NCBI RefSeq assembly: GCF_900188415.1
Contig: NZ_FZNV01000002.1
Location: forward strand, 849,339 to 913,338
Reading direction: 5' to 3'
Source of the DNA: Maribacter sedimenticola
Lineage (GTDB): Bacteria > Bacteroidota > Bacteroidia > Flavobacteriales > Flavobacteriaceae
Length of the DNA: 64,000 nucleotides
Part shown: one piece after another, positions 37,688 through 46,222 of the stretch
How positions within the stretch are numbered: the stretch's first letter is position 1
Layout of the letters: the number at the start of each line of letters is the position of its first letter
The notes under the pieces: model-generated
Database searches by the model: none
Told to the model about the DNA's origin: nothing
Seen by the model: the letters and a program-made list of their open reading frames with translations, nothing else
Position numbers and translations under genes: made by a program

Positions 37688-37755
37688 GTGCTCAATAGCG
37701 TTTTTTTCTAACTCTTTTTGTACTTTAAGCCGCGAACATTAAATTAACTATAACA

Positions 37756-38388
37756 ATGGCAGGATTATTAGATCTATTGAACAGCCCAATGGGCAAACAA
37801 TTAATAAGTGGGGTTGCAGGGCAAACCAACCAACCCGAAAGTAAAACAGCAGATGTGCTTAGTATGGCAATGCCTTTAATATTAGGTGCAATGAAGAAAA
37901 ATGTATCTTCTCCAGAAGGGGCACAAGGATTAATGAGTGCACTCTCCGGCAAGCATAATGGAGGAATATTAGATAATTTAGGAGGCCTGTTTGATGGTGG
38001 CGTAGATGACAATGTAATACAGGACGGTGCCGGTATACTTGGCCATGTCTTTGGTAACAAACAACCACAGGTAGAAAATGCACTGAGCCAAAAATCTGGA
38101 TTGGATGCCGGTTCTATTACTCAAATATTAAAGATTGCTGCACCTATTGTAATGGGTTACCTAGGAAAGCAAACCGCACAAAGTAATGTTAGCGATTCCT
38201 CTGGAATGAACGCCTTGCTTGGAAGTATGCTCGGAGGTCAACCCCAAGAAAACCAAAGTTTGATCACTACCTTATTGGACGCGGACGGTGATGGTAGTAT
38301 ATTGGACGATGTTGCCGGTATGGTAATGGGCAGTAACAAAAAGCAAGGGGGCTTAGGTGGCCTTTTAGGCGGATTGTTCGGAAAATAA
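37756..38388 (+). CDS. DUF937-family protein with Asp-rich calcium-like loop
   Basis: A 210-aa protein of the DUF937 family, function unknown. The N-terminal part is helical (LLDLLNSPMGKQLISGVAGQ ... LSMAMPLILGAMKKN), and two related halves can be seen. Near the C-terminus LLDADGDGSILDDVAG resembles an EF-hand or dockerin-type DxDxDG loop. A Gly-rich tail (GGLGGLLGGLFG) ends the chain. There is no signal peptide. It follows serA with a 68-nt gap and precedes a strong terminator, so it may be the last gene of the serine operon. Confidence 0.78.
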   Translation: MAGLLDLLNSPMGKQLISGVAGQTNQPESKTADVLSMAMPLILGAMKKNVSSPEGAQGLMSALSGKHNGGILDNLGGLFDGGVDDNVIQDGAGILGHVFGNKQPQVENALSQKSGLDAGSITQILKIAAPIVMGYLGKQTAQSNVSDSSGMNALLGSMLGGQPQENQSLITTLLDADGDGSILDDVAGMVMGSNKKQGGLGGLLGGLFGK

Positions 38389-38406
38389 ATTAACGGTTAC
38401 CTATAT

Positions 38407-38439
38407 AAAAAAGCCGCTTGCAATTGCAAGCGGCTTTTT
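38407..38439 (+). terminator. Terminator after the DUF937 gene
   Basis: GCCGCTTGC and GCAAGCGGC form a 9-bp GC-rich stem around AATT, with A and T runs on either side. It lies 18 nt after the stop codon and just before the next gene. Confidence 0.88.
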
Positions 38440-38453
38440 GTATTTTAAATCCT

Positions 38454-38921
38454 ATGAAAAAGAAACAAATTTATAAACTGACATTTTCAATACTTTCCTG
38501 CATCTATGTATTTTTTATATCCAGTTGCGGTAGTAGCAAAGAAGCGGTATCTATTTCCAGCGCTGAGAAAACGGTATTTGAACAAGTTAAAGGTGATACA
38601 ATAACGATTGCAAGCGATAAGACCGAATATGAAATCATTATAATAGAACCCGGTTTTAACACTTGGCTGAATTCCATTGCCAAACCAGAAGGTTATTATT
38701 CACAGGAATTTTTGGAAAATAGAAATTATTTGATGGTCGTGGAATGGAACCAGCGCGTATTACAACCTATGCGCTATAACCCCAATCTTTATGAACTTCA
38801 AATAGATTACAATCAAAATATTGATTATGGATACGAGGTCAACTACAAATTATATAATTATTTTATTTATTTCCAAAGAAAGTACAATCAACGTTTAGGT
38901 CCTTTTTTACCACGTATTTAA
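38454..38921 (+). CDS. DUF6146-like lipoprotein
   Basis: A 155-aa predicted lipoprotein. The signal peptide runs to the lipobox FISSC, followed by GSSKE. The mature domain has PGFNTWLNSIAKPEGYYSQEFLENRNYLMVVEWNQR and ends NYKLYNYFIYFQRKYNQRLGPFLPRI, a pattern I associate with the DUF6146 family of Bacteroidota. No catalytic motif is seen. An upstream in-frame extension would run through the terminator and is rejected. The next gene begins 30 nt downstream. Confidence 0.78.
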   Translation: MKKKQIYKLTFSILSCIYVFFISSCGSSKEAVSISSAEKTVFEQVKGDTITIASDKTEYEIIIIEPGFNTWLNSIAKPEGYYSQEFLENRNYLMVVEWNQRVLQPMRYNPNLYELQIDYNQNIDYGYEVNYKLYNYFIYFQRKYNQRLGPFLPRI

Positions 38922-38951
38922 GAAGTATCTTTACAGCCTTTAAACAATAAT

Positions 38952-39269
38952 ATGCAAAGGTTAAAAGAACGTTGGGGCATTACCAACAATTTTCAATTGA
39001 TTATCATATTCTTCGTATTTGCCATTACCGGCTCTTCATCTGTATACGTCGCTAAGCCTTTTCTGGATTTTATAGGACTAGATCAAGCAAATTTTTCTGA
39101 AACTTGGTGGGGAAACACATTATATATAGTTTTGCGGATTCTTCTGATTTTTCCCTTTTATCAGGTGTTATTGGTAATTTATGGCTGGTTATTTGGACAA
39201 TTTAAATTTTTCTGGGCTTTTGAAAAAAAGATGCTAAAAAGAATTGGACTAGGTTTTTTAGTTACATAA
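38952..39269 (+). CDS. DUF6787-like small membrane protein
   Basis: A 105-aa protein with a conserved N-terminus (MQRLKERWGITNNFQLIIIF) and two hydrophobic segments (about residues 14-37 and 56-82). It ends in GQFKFFWAFEKKMLKRIG with a basic tail. The pattern fits small Bacteroidota membrane proteins of the DUF6787 type, function unknown. It probably shares a transcript with the preceding lipoprotein gene. Confidence 0.78.
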   Translation: MQRLKERWGITNNFQLIIIFFVFAITGSSSVYVAKPFLDFIGLDQANFSETWWGNTLYIVLRILLIFPFYQVLLVIYGWLFGQFKFFWAFEKKMLKRIGLGFLVT

Positions 39270-39322
39270 TTTAATAGTTCTTTAACAGTTTTTTGCAACA
39301 TGCATGGGTTAGATTTGCAAAC

Positions 39323-39652
39323 ATGAGTTTAACAAAACACAAAATTGTAAATTCTATAGTGGCCATCATCTTATTGGTCGGTTTACTAGGGCCTTATTTT
39401 GTGAAAATTTCGCATGCAATGCATGAACATGAAAATGTTCAATGTGTTATGAAAGGTGAATTACATATTCACGCCGTAGAGTTTAACTGTGATTTTGAAC
39501 ATTATCATTTATCTACATTTTTTAATCCAGAATTTGATTGCCCTAACTTTATCGCTCCTTCTACAATTACCAAGGTAATTACTAATAACTATTACTTTTT
39601 AAGTAAATATCAACAACTACATTTTGTATTAAGAGGTCCCCCAACTTGTTAG
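39323..39652 (+). CDS. Small exported His-rich protein upstream of a metal-type TonB receptor
   Basis: A 109-aa protein with one N-terminal hydrophobic segment (about residues 10-30), then a region rich in His and Cys: ISHAMHEHENVQCVMKGELHIHAVEFNCDFEHYH. These residues could bind metal. The layout is typical of small flavobacterial proteins encoded directly in front of TonB receptors for metals. The receptor gene follows after 49 nt. The ATG before SLTKHK is chosen because it gives a regular signal or anchor sequence; an in-frame TTG lies 10 codons upstream. The precise role, such as metal sensing or delivery, is inferred. Confidence 0.68.
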   Translation: MSLTKHKIVNSIVAIILLVGLLGPYFVKISHAMHEHENVQCVMKGELHIHAVEFNCDFEHYHLSTFFNPEFDCPNFIAPSTITKVITNNYYFLSKYQQLHFVLRGPPTC

Positions 39653-39701
39653 AAAAATCCTAGCAACACGTTTAAATCTTAATATCTTAATACAATTTTA
39701 T

Positions 39702-41990
39702 ATGAAAAATATACATATAACAATGCTATTTGCATTGTTAGCACACTTTGCATTCGCGCAAAATAGTTTGAACGGAACTATTAAAGACAAAGAAAACCAA
39801 GAACCTCTAGAACAAGTATCCATATATTTTCCACAGTTGGAAAAAGGTACGGTTACAAATGCTGACGGTTATTATGAAATCAATAATTTACCTACCGGAA
39901 AGTTTAAAATAGTAGTCTCATATATAGGGTACCAAACCTATTCGCAAACTCTTGAGATTTTAAATAAATCTACGAAGCTTTCTTTAGAATTAACTACGAG
40001 TGCCATTGAAATGGAAGAAGTTATCGTATCTACACCATTTCATAAATTACAGCGAGAAAATGTAATGAAAGTTGAAAGAAGCAGCATAAAAGAGTTGCAA
40101 AATGCCGGAGCAATTAATTTAGCCGAAGGTATAACGAACATTCCTGGTGTAGAAAGTGTATCTACGGGGGTTGGTATTGGCAAGCCAGTAATTAGAGGTT
40201 TAAGTTCAAATAGAGTATTGACCTATACCCAAGGTATACGTTTAGAAAATCAACAATTTGGTGATGAGCATGGGTTAGGAATTAGTGATGCGGGTATTGA
40301 AAGTGTTGAAGTAATTAAAGGTCCCGCTTCTTTATTATATGGTTCGGATGCTTTGGGCGGTGTTCTTTATCTTAATCCTGAAAAATTCGCAAATACAAAC
40401 GACGTTGACGGAGATATAAATCTTAATTATTTCTCTAATTCTCAAGGTATAAATGGTAATGCAGGTATAAAAGCATCTTCAGACAAACTTAAATTTTTAG
40501 CCCGCTTTGGCGGAAGCTCTCATGTTGATTACAAAACTGGAAGTGATGAACGCGTGACCAATTCGCGGTTTAATGAAAAGGATTTAAAAACAGGTTTAGC
40601 CTATCAATTGAGCCATTTTAAAACTGAAGTTCGCTATAATTACAACAATTCTGAGCTAGGTATTCCAGAGGAAATAGGAGAACAATCTACGGACAGAAAT
40701 GCCATTGAACCTTTTCAAAATATTACCAGCCATATACTGAGTTCAAAATCTAATATTTATTTTAATAATTCAAGTCTACAGGTCATTTTAGGCCTTACCA
40801 ACAATAATAGACAAGAATTTGAAGATCACCACCACGAGGAAGAAGGAGAAGAACACGAAGAAGGTGAAGATCATGAAGAAGAAGAAGGTGAAGATCATGA
40901 AGGTGAAGAAGCTGCTTTAGACATGAAATTGCAAACCTTAAGCTATAATATTCAATATAATTTAGCGAAAATCGGTGCCGTTGAAACTATTGTAGGTGTT
41001 CAAGGTATGAACCAAACAAATGAAAACTATGGTGAAGAAGTTTTAATTCCTGACGCAATCACGAATGACATTGGAGTTTTAGCTACTTCTCATATACATT
41101 TCAACAAAAGTGATATACAATTAGGTATTCGTTTTGACAGACGTACTATTGATGGAGAAGAAAACGGAATCATAGGAGATGAAGGGTATATAGCAGCATT
41201 AAAAAGAAGTTATAACAGTTTTAATTTAGCTGCAGGTTATAAAATTGATTTGAGCAAGAATATTATAAGCCGACTTAATGTGGCTTCTGGTTTTAGGGCT
41301 CCCAATCTGGCAGAATTAACTTCCAATGGTTCTCATGAAGGTACAAATAGATATGAAATTGGTAATGAAAATTTAGACAATGAACGTAATGTACAAACAG
41401 ATTTATCTTTAGAATTTCAAAACGAACATTTTGAATTTTATATCAACGGATTTTATAATTCTATCTCCGATTATATCTATTTAGAGCCAAATGGAACTAT
41501 TGTTGACGGTGATGCTGTTTTTCTATACCAACAACAAGATGCAAATATATATGGCGGTGAAGCCGGGCTTCATTATCACCAACATCCATTAGATTGGTTA
41601 CACATGGAAAGCAATTTTTCCATCGTAAATGGAGATTTGAAAAATGGTGGCAATTTACCTCTAATTCCTGCAAATAACTGGACAAATACTTTACGATTTG
41701 AATTGGCTAAGGTCAATGAGAATTTGTATAATGGTTATGGTTTTATTACTTTAAAATCTTATTTCGCCCAAACTAGGGTAAGTGATTTTGAAATGCCAAC
41801 AGGTGCTTACTCATTGTTGAATTTAGGCTTTGGTGCTACTGTTGCCATTTCTAACCAACCTATTGAAATAAAATTGAGTGCAAATAACATTCTAGATAAA
41901 GAATATATTTCTCACTTATCAAGACTTAAATCTGATGGCATTAGAAATATTGGAAGGAACATTAATTTAGGTGTGAGTATCCCGCTTTAA
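39702..41990 (+). CDS. TonB-dependent receptor with His/Glu-rich loop, probable metal uptake
   Basis: A 762-aa outer membrane receptor. Signal peptide to about residue 19; carboxypeptidase-regulatory-like domain at about 22-105 (LNGTIKDKENQEPLEQVSIYF); plug at about 115-230 with PVIRGLSSNRVLTY and VEVIKGPASLLYGSDALGGVL; then a barrel ending GVSIPL. An extracellular loop at about residues 374-402 is almost entirely His, Glu and Asp, like the zinc-binding loops of ZnuD-type receptors. Zinc is therefore the leading substrate, with copper or other divalent metals as alternatives. By eye the gene is more AT-rich than its neighbours. Confidence 0.88.
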   Translation: MKNIHITMLFALLAHFAFAQNSLNGTIKDKENQEPLEQVSIYFPQLEKGTVTNADGYYEINNLPTGKFKIVVSYIGYQTYSQTLEILNKSTKLSLELTTSAIEMEEVIVSTPFHKLQRENVMKVERSSIKELQNAGAINLAEGITNIPGVESVSTGVGIGKPVIRGLSSNRVLTYTQGIRLENQQFGDEHGLGISDAGIESVEVIKGPASLLYGSDALGGVLYLNPEKFANTNDVDGDINLNYFSNSQGINGNAGIKASSDKLKFLARFGGSSHVDYKTGSDERVTNSRFNEKDLKTGLAYQLSHFKTEVRYNYNNSELGIPEEIGEQSTDRNAIEPFQNITSHILSSKSNIYFNNSSLQVILGLTNNNRQEFEDHHHEEEGEEHEEGEDHEEEEGEDHEGEEAALDMKLQTLSYNIQYNLAKIGAVETIVGVQGMNQTNENYGEEVLIPDAITNDIGVLATSHIHFNKSDIQLGIRFDRRTIDGEENGIIGDEGYIAALKRSYNSFNLAAGYKIDLSKNIISRLNVASGFRAPNLAELTSNGSHEGTNRYEIGNENLDNERNVQTDLSLEFQNEHFEFYINGFYNSISDYIYLEPNGTIVDGDAVFLYQQQDANIYGGEAGLHYHQHPLDWLHMESNFSIVNGDLKNGGNLPLIPANNWTNTLRFELAKVNENLYNGYGFITLKSYFAQTRVSDFEMPTGAYSLLNLGFGATVAISNQPIEIKLSANNILDKEYISHLSRLKSDGIRNIGRNINLGVSIPL

Positions 41991-42011
41991 ATACTAGGAA
42001 TAGATTCAATT

Positions 42012-42045
42012 AAAAGCCCCTTAAAGTTTATCTTTAAGGGCTTTT
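42012..42045. terminator. Bidirectional terminator between receptor and cytochrome genes
   Basis: AAAAGCCC pairs with GGGCTTTT and TTAAAG with CTTTAA, with one bulged C. A and T runs flank both sides, serving the convergent genes. Confidence 0.8.
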
Positions 42046-42058
42046 ATATATTTGAGAA

Positions 42059-42508
42059 TTATTCATCGAGGTTATACCACTCAATATTGGTGAGTGCAGG
42101 TCTTCTACCCTTTTTAAGAGGTGGATAATTTTTTACCAAATAGTCTACAATTACTTTTTGATTATCGCCCAATGGCCAAAGTCCCTGTGTTTTTTGCATC
42201 CAACGAATGGTTGCGTTCCATTGCTCCTCTCCCATTCTATTTTGAATAATAAGTTGTGAGGAATGACAGGTGGTGCAATTGGTGATTACGGCCTGCAAAT
42301 CTGGTGCGTCAATAAGTCCTGTACGCAAATGTATTCCATTTTCAATAGCTTCAGGACTACCTTCTTCTAACGCTACTTGAGTTTCCTTTGGACCATATAA
42401 CATGATTGCCAAAGCGCCCAAAACCACAAAACTTATCAATATTAAAATGATAATTTTAAAAACAGGCTTAAAAATAATTCTTTCGGTTTCTTTATGTTCT
42501 TGCATCAT
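42059..42508 (-). CDS. Membrane-anchored c-type cytochrome (sulfite dehydrogenase subunit)
   Basis: A 149-aa protein with one membrane helix (about residues 17-38) and a periplasmic domain holding one haem-binding motif, Cys78-x-x-Cys81-His82 (NCTTCHS). A distal methionine may be Met92 or Met104. Its start overlaps the stop of the preceding molybdoenzyme gene by 4 nt, so it is the likely electron acceptor of that enzyme, like SorB with SorA. It would pass electrons on to the respiratory chain. Confidence 0.85.
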   Translation of the reverse strand: MMQEHKETERIIFKPVFKIIILILISFVVLGALAIMLYGPKETQVALEEGSPEAIENGIHLRTGLIDAPDLQAVITNCTTCHSSQLIIQNRMGEEQWNATIRWMQKTQGLWPLGDNQKVIVDYLVKNYPPLKKGRRPALTNIEWYNLDE

Positions 42509-43725
42509 ACAACTTTTACGGCAATTCTATGACAAGCATTGTTCAAATATCCCTTAGGGTTCCATCCAGGTAATACCATGGGTTGTTTAGTACCATTTTC
42601 ATCCGTGGCCCTGGCCCAAATTTCATAATATCCCTTTTTAGGAAAGGATACACGTGCGCTAAAAGATTGCCAGGCCAACCTATTGGTAGGTGTATCTAAA
42701 TTTGCGGTATTCCAAGATGATCCAAAATCTATTGAATATTCCATTTTTGCAACCTGCAATTCCCCTGCCCATGCATGACCATTGATTTTCAACATTTTAC
42801 CTTCTGTTAGCAGTGCTCCTGACTTAGGATAAGTAATTAAGGATTTTACTGGCATGGACTCTATGATACACATTTGATCATCCGTAACCGTTTCCCCCGG
42901 CGCCACGGTTTCACAAGGCACCCTGTATGAGCTCCCACCCATTTTCTCTCCGTCATGAACTTTATTTCTTACACTTATACCGGTCAACCATTTTCCGGAA
43001 GTTGAAGCTGGCCAACCTCCACAAACCAATCGTAATGGAAAACCATGAACTTTTGGTATAGGCTCGCCGTTCATTGCAAAAGCTATTAAAGTTTCATCTT
43101 GCATGGCTTTGGCTATGGGCACTCCCCTAGAAATAGGTTCTTTATTCGGGTTTTTACTTAAATGTTGGTCAGCCGCATGATAGCCTATATAAACTGCATC
43201 ATCTTTTAGGCCAACATCTGTCAAAAGGTCTTTTAACCTTATACCTGTCCAATTGGCACATGAAACGGCACCAATAGTCCATTGATTCCCTTTTGCCGGT
43301 GGATCAAACTCACTTCTGCCATTACCGCCACATTCCAAAGTAAGTTGATAGGTATAATGTTTAAACTTGGTTTTTAGATCTTGAAGCGTATAGGTCTTAT
43401 AAGCTTTAACAGATTCACCGTTAATTGTAAGCGTCCATGTTTTTTCATCAATTGTTTCAGGAATGAGTCCGTTGTTACGAATAAACATATACTTATTAGG
43501 CGTAACCGGATCATTTAACAAATGTGCCTGGGCTTCCATATTCCAAGGTCTATCATTAAGAACAACCATGGCTTCGTCCTTTTTAAATAAGGTAAAAGGA
43601 TTTACATCTTGATAGGCCAGCGGCGTATAACCAGATGGCATTAACGCTCCATAAACAATATCTATTCCGAGAACACTGGACAGACCTGCCAAACTCGATT
43701 TGGTGACAAAACTTCTTCTTTTCAA
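42505..43725 (-). CDS. Sulfite oxidase/dehydrogenase-family molybdoenzyme
   Basis: A molybdopterin-dependent oxidoreductase of the sulfite oxidase family (406 aa). The Tat-type signal is KRRSFVTKSSLAGLSSVLG, so it should be exported folded. The molybdenum-coordinating cysteine is Cys132 in LTLECGGNGRSEF, followed by VSCANWTGIRLKDLL. The C-terminal third is the dimerisation domain (GELQVAKMEYSIDFGSSW). With the overlapping cytochrome gene it would oxidise sulfite to sulfate in the periplasm. Sulfite is the leading substrate, but other small oxo-acids cannot be ruled out. Confidence 0.9.
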   Translation of the reverse strand: MKRRSFVTKSSLAGLSSVLGIDIVYGALMPSGYTPLAYQDVNPFTLFKKDEAMVVLNDRPWNMEAQAHLLNDPVTPNKYMFIRNNGLIPETIDEKTWTLTINGESVKAYKTYTLQDLKTKFKHYTYQLTLECGGNGRSEFDPPAKGNQWTIGAVSCANWTGIRLKDLLTDVGLKDDAVYIGYHAADQHLSKNPNKEPISRGVPIAKAMQDETLIAFAMNGEPIPKVHGFPLRLVCGGWPASTSGKWLTGISVRNKVHDGEKMGGSSYRVPCETVAPGETVTDDQMCIIESMPVKSLITYPKSGALLTEGKMLKINGHAWAGELQVAKMEYSIDFGSSWNTANLDTPTNRLAWQSFSARVSFPKKGYYEIWARATDENGTKQPMVLPGWNPKGYLNNACHRIAVKVV

Positions 43726-43779
43726 AACATTTCCGATTTGAGTTAAAGTTAAGCCATTTACAAATTTTTAGAAAGTTAA

Positions 43780-44079
43780 TTAGACCTCAATAGTCTTGCC
43801 TTTTTCTTCACTCTTAAAGACATAAGTATATAACCACATTAACGTAAAGGAGGGTATAATGTCAAAACCTGGTATAATCTCCTCTACAAATGTAAATATA
43901 CCCGCTGCCTGACCAACTTTACCTTTATACATTCTGGTCATTAGCCATCCTGACAAAGGTGCCCAGACAATGTCGGAGAACTCACCTACAAATGGTATGG
44001 CAAAAGACAGCATACCAATACCATCGAACAACAGCCCCATAAGGAGTTGTTTATATTTTTTATTTTTTAAAATAGACAT
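43780..44079 (-). CDS. Small membrane protein, unknown function
   Basis: A 99-aa protein with two to three hydrophobic segments (GIGMLSFAIPFVGEFSDIVWAP; AAGIFTFVEEIIPGFDIIPSF; LMWLYTYVF). No family is recognised with certainty. It lies between folE and the molybdoenzyme gene on the same strand, separated from each by 54-78 nt, so its operon membership is unclear. Confidence 0.65.
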   Translation of the reverse strand: MSILKNKKYKQLLMGLLFDGIGMLSFAIPFVGEFSDIVWAPLSGWLMTRMYKGKVGQAAGIFTFVEEIIPGFDIIPSFTLMWLYTYVFKSEEKGKTIEV

Positions 44080-44157
44080 AATGAAAATTTAGTTAATCTT
44101 TATGTGGTATACAACAAAGATGCCAAATTTTCATAGGTTTTAAATCAAAAAAAGGGA

Positions 44158-44757
44158 CTAGGAAAGTTTAGCACTTATGAGTTTTAGAAATTCGTTCCGG
44201 GTTTCTATTTTCTCAAACTGCCCTCTAAATCCAGAAGTAGTAGTGACCGAATTTTGTTTCTGCACTCCCCTCATCATCATGCACATATGTGATGCTTCTA
44301 TGACTACGGCAACCCCTTTTGGCTTTAAGGTAGTATTGATACATTCTAGAATGTCATGTGTTAAGCGCTCCTGTACCTGTAACCTTCTTGCAAAAACATC
44401 TACCACTCTAGGTATTTTACTGAGTCCTACAATATGGCCGTTGGGTATATAAGCAATATGGGCCTTTCCAAAAAATGGTAGCATGTGGTGCTCGCATAAG
44501 GAATACAATTCAATATCCTTTATAATGACCATATCATCATAAGACTCCTTGAACATGGCCCCTTTGAGAATTTCAACGGCATCCTGTTTATACCCTTGGG
44601 TTAAAAAAAGCATAGCCTTTGCAGCACGCTCAGGAGTTTTTATAAGTCCTTCCCGCTCTACATTTTCACCAATTTCTTCAATAATGGAAGAATACCTGCT
44701 TCTTACTTCATCGGTTATTTCAAGATTATATTCTTCTAAATTTCTATAAGAGGACAT
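44158..44757 (-). CDS. folE: GTP cyclohydrolase I
   Basis: FolE (199 aa) converts GTP to 7,8-dihydroneopterin triphosphate for folate. The zinc ligands are Cys88 and His91 ([11 protein letters not shown]) and Cys159 ([10 protein letters not shown]), and the GTP-binding tail is [14 protein letters not shown]. The length is normal. A minus-strand TAATTTTG (44806-44799) upstream may be its -7 element, without a clear -33 partner. Confidence 0.96.
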   Translation of the reverse strand: MSSYRNLEEYNLEITDEVRSRYSSIIEEIGENVEREGLIKTPERAAKAMLFLTQGYKQDAVEILKGAMFKESYDDMVIIKDIELYSLCEHHMLPFFGKAHIAYIPNGHIVGLSKIPRVVDVFARRLQVQERLTHDILECINTTLKPKGVAVVIEASHMCMMMRGVQKQNSVTTTSGFRGQFEKIETRNEFLKLISAKLS

Positions 44758-44974
44758 ATAGTATAAATTATGTTTAATAAAATTTTATTTTCGTTGAACA
44801 AAATTACGTAATCTTTTTTCAATTACCTTACTTATTATTCATAAAAGCAACAAAATTACTCATTTTGAAATTCATTGTACCAATGAAAGCTTTTGTAAAA
44901 GTATAATTGCACATAGTATTTTTCGCAAGCGCTATTTTCATTAATTTTGAACACATATCTAAATAACCTCATCT

Positions 44975-45655
44975 ATGATCAAAGCTTCTAACATTCATAA
45001 ATATTACGGAACATTAGAGGTTTTAAAAGGTGTAGACCTGCATATAAAAAAAGGAGAAATTGTATCTATTGTAGGTGCTTCCGGTGCAGGAAAAACCACC
45101 TTGTTGCAAATCTTGGGAACATTGGATGTACAATCCAATAGAAATGACAGCAATTTATTGATCAATAATATTGAAACCACCAATTTAAACGACAAAGAGC
45201 TGGCAAAATTCAGAAACGAACATATTGGTTTTATTTTTCAGTTCCACCAGCTGTTACCAGAATTCACGGCATTGGAAAATGTGTGCTTACCCGCTTTCAT
45301 TAAAAAAACACCAAAAGCTGAAGCTGAGAAAAGGGCGAAGGAACTATTGGCTTTCCTAGGTCTTTCTCATAGAATTGATCATAAACCGGCAGAATTGTCG
45401 GGAGGAGAACAACAACGTGTAGCAGTTGCCCGGGCACTGATCAACAATCCATCAATAATCTTTGCGGATGAGCCAAGCGGAAATTTAGATTCTGAAAGTG
45501 CGGACAATCTACACAAGTTATTTTTTGAGCTTCGTGAAAAGTTTGGACAGACTTTCGTAATCGTTACCCATAATGAAGAATTAGCTGAAATGGCCGACCG
45601 TAAACTTACCATGGTCGATGGCAAAATTGTGGATAAAGAAATTATCATAGCATAA
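44975..45655 (+). CDS. ABC transporter ATP-binding protein, LolD-like
   Basis: A 226-aa ATPase of the MacB/LolD/FtsE class. Walker A is GASGAGKTT (residues 34-42), the Q-loop is [21 protein letters not shown], the signature [15 protein letters not shown], and Walker [15 protein letters not shown]. LolD releases lipoproteins from the inner membrane together with LolC/E, but no permease is next to this gene, so the partner must lie elsewhere. TAATTTTG (44942-44949) is a likely -7 element. It starts a three-gene unit. Confidence 0.9.
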   Translation: MIKASNIHKYYGTLEVLKGVDLHIKKGEIVSIVGASGAGKTTLLQILGTLDVQSNRNDSNLLINNIETTNLNDKELAKFRNEHIGFIFQFHQLLPEFTALENVCLPAFIKKTPKAEAEKRAKELLAFLGLSHRIDHKPAELSGGEQQRVAVARALINNPSIIFADEPSGNLDSESADNLHKLFFELREKFGQTFVIVTHNEELAEMADRKLTMVDGKIVDKEIIIA

Positions 45656-45664
45656 TTATATAAT

Positions 45665-46222
45665 ATGCTAGAAGAACTTTATGCATTTGCAAAGCGACCT
45701 GAATATCAAATAGATGCAAACAAATCATCTATTTATAGATGGGGGAGATTAGTTCAACTTTTATTCATCTCATTGGCATTAAGTGTATTACTCTTGACCA
45801 TTGCGGGAGTTGTACAGCAAATTTTTGATTTGGACATGGGCAAACATGCCGTTGAGGATTTATTTGCCCAATATTCACCCATGACCATATTCTTTTTGGC
45901 AGTAATCGTAGCCCCCATACTAGAAGAGTTAGTTTTTAGAGCGCCATTGGTTTATTTTAAAAACAAAACTTCTTTCCCAAAAATCTTTTATGCATTTACA
46001 ATATTGTTCGGTTTGGTTCACATCAGTAATTTTGAATGGTCTACACAAGTAATTTTCTTTGCGCCCCTATTGGTAGCACCACAAATCTGTGCAGGATTCA
46101 TATTAGGATTTATAAGAATCAAGTTTGGTCTATTTTGGTCCATAATACTGCATGGGCTTTACAACCTTATTTTATTAGCCCCTGTTTTGATTGTAACCAT
46201 ACTAAAAATTGACATTAAATGA
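45665..46222 (+). CDS. CPBP-family intramembrane metalloprotease
   Basis: A 185-aa membrane protein with about five hydrophobic helices. The CPBP/Abi signatures are all present: Glu87-Glu88-x-x-x-Arg92 (ILEELVFRAPL), His119 in FGLVHISNF, and a third motif ILHGLYNLIL. Relatives include type II CAAX-like prenyl proteases and bacteriocin-protection proteins; the bacterial substrate is unknown. It begins 9 nt after the ATPase gene and overlaps the next gene by 4 nt. Confidence 0.88.
   Translation: MLEELYAFAKRPEYQIDANKSSIYRWGRLVQLLFISLALSVLLLTIAGVVQQIFDLDMGKHAVEDLFAQYSPMTIFFLAVIVAPILEELVFRAPLVYFKNKTSFPKIFYAFTILFGLVHISNFEWSTQVIFFAPLLVAPQICAGFILGFIRIKFGLFWSIILHGLYNLILLAPVLIVTILKIDIK

Noticed and set aside
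39292..39317. TTTG (39292-39295) and TAGATTTG (39310-39317) as a promoter for the His-rich protein gene
   Set aside because: The spacer is only 14 nt, below the 17-23 nt range, and transcription would begin at the start codon itself. A real promoter further upstream or read-through is as likely.
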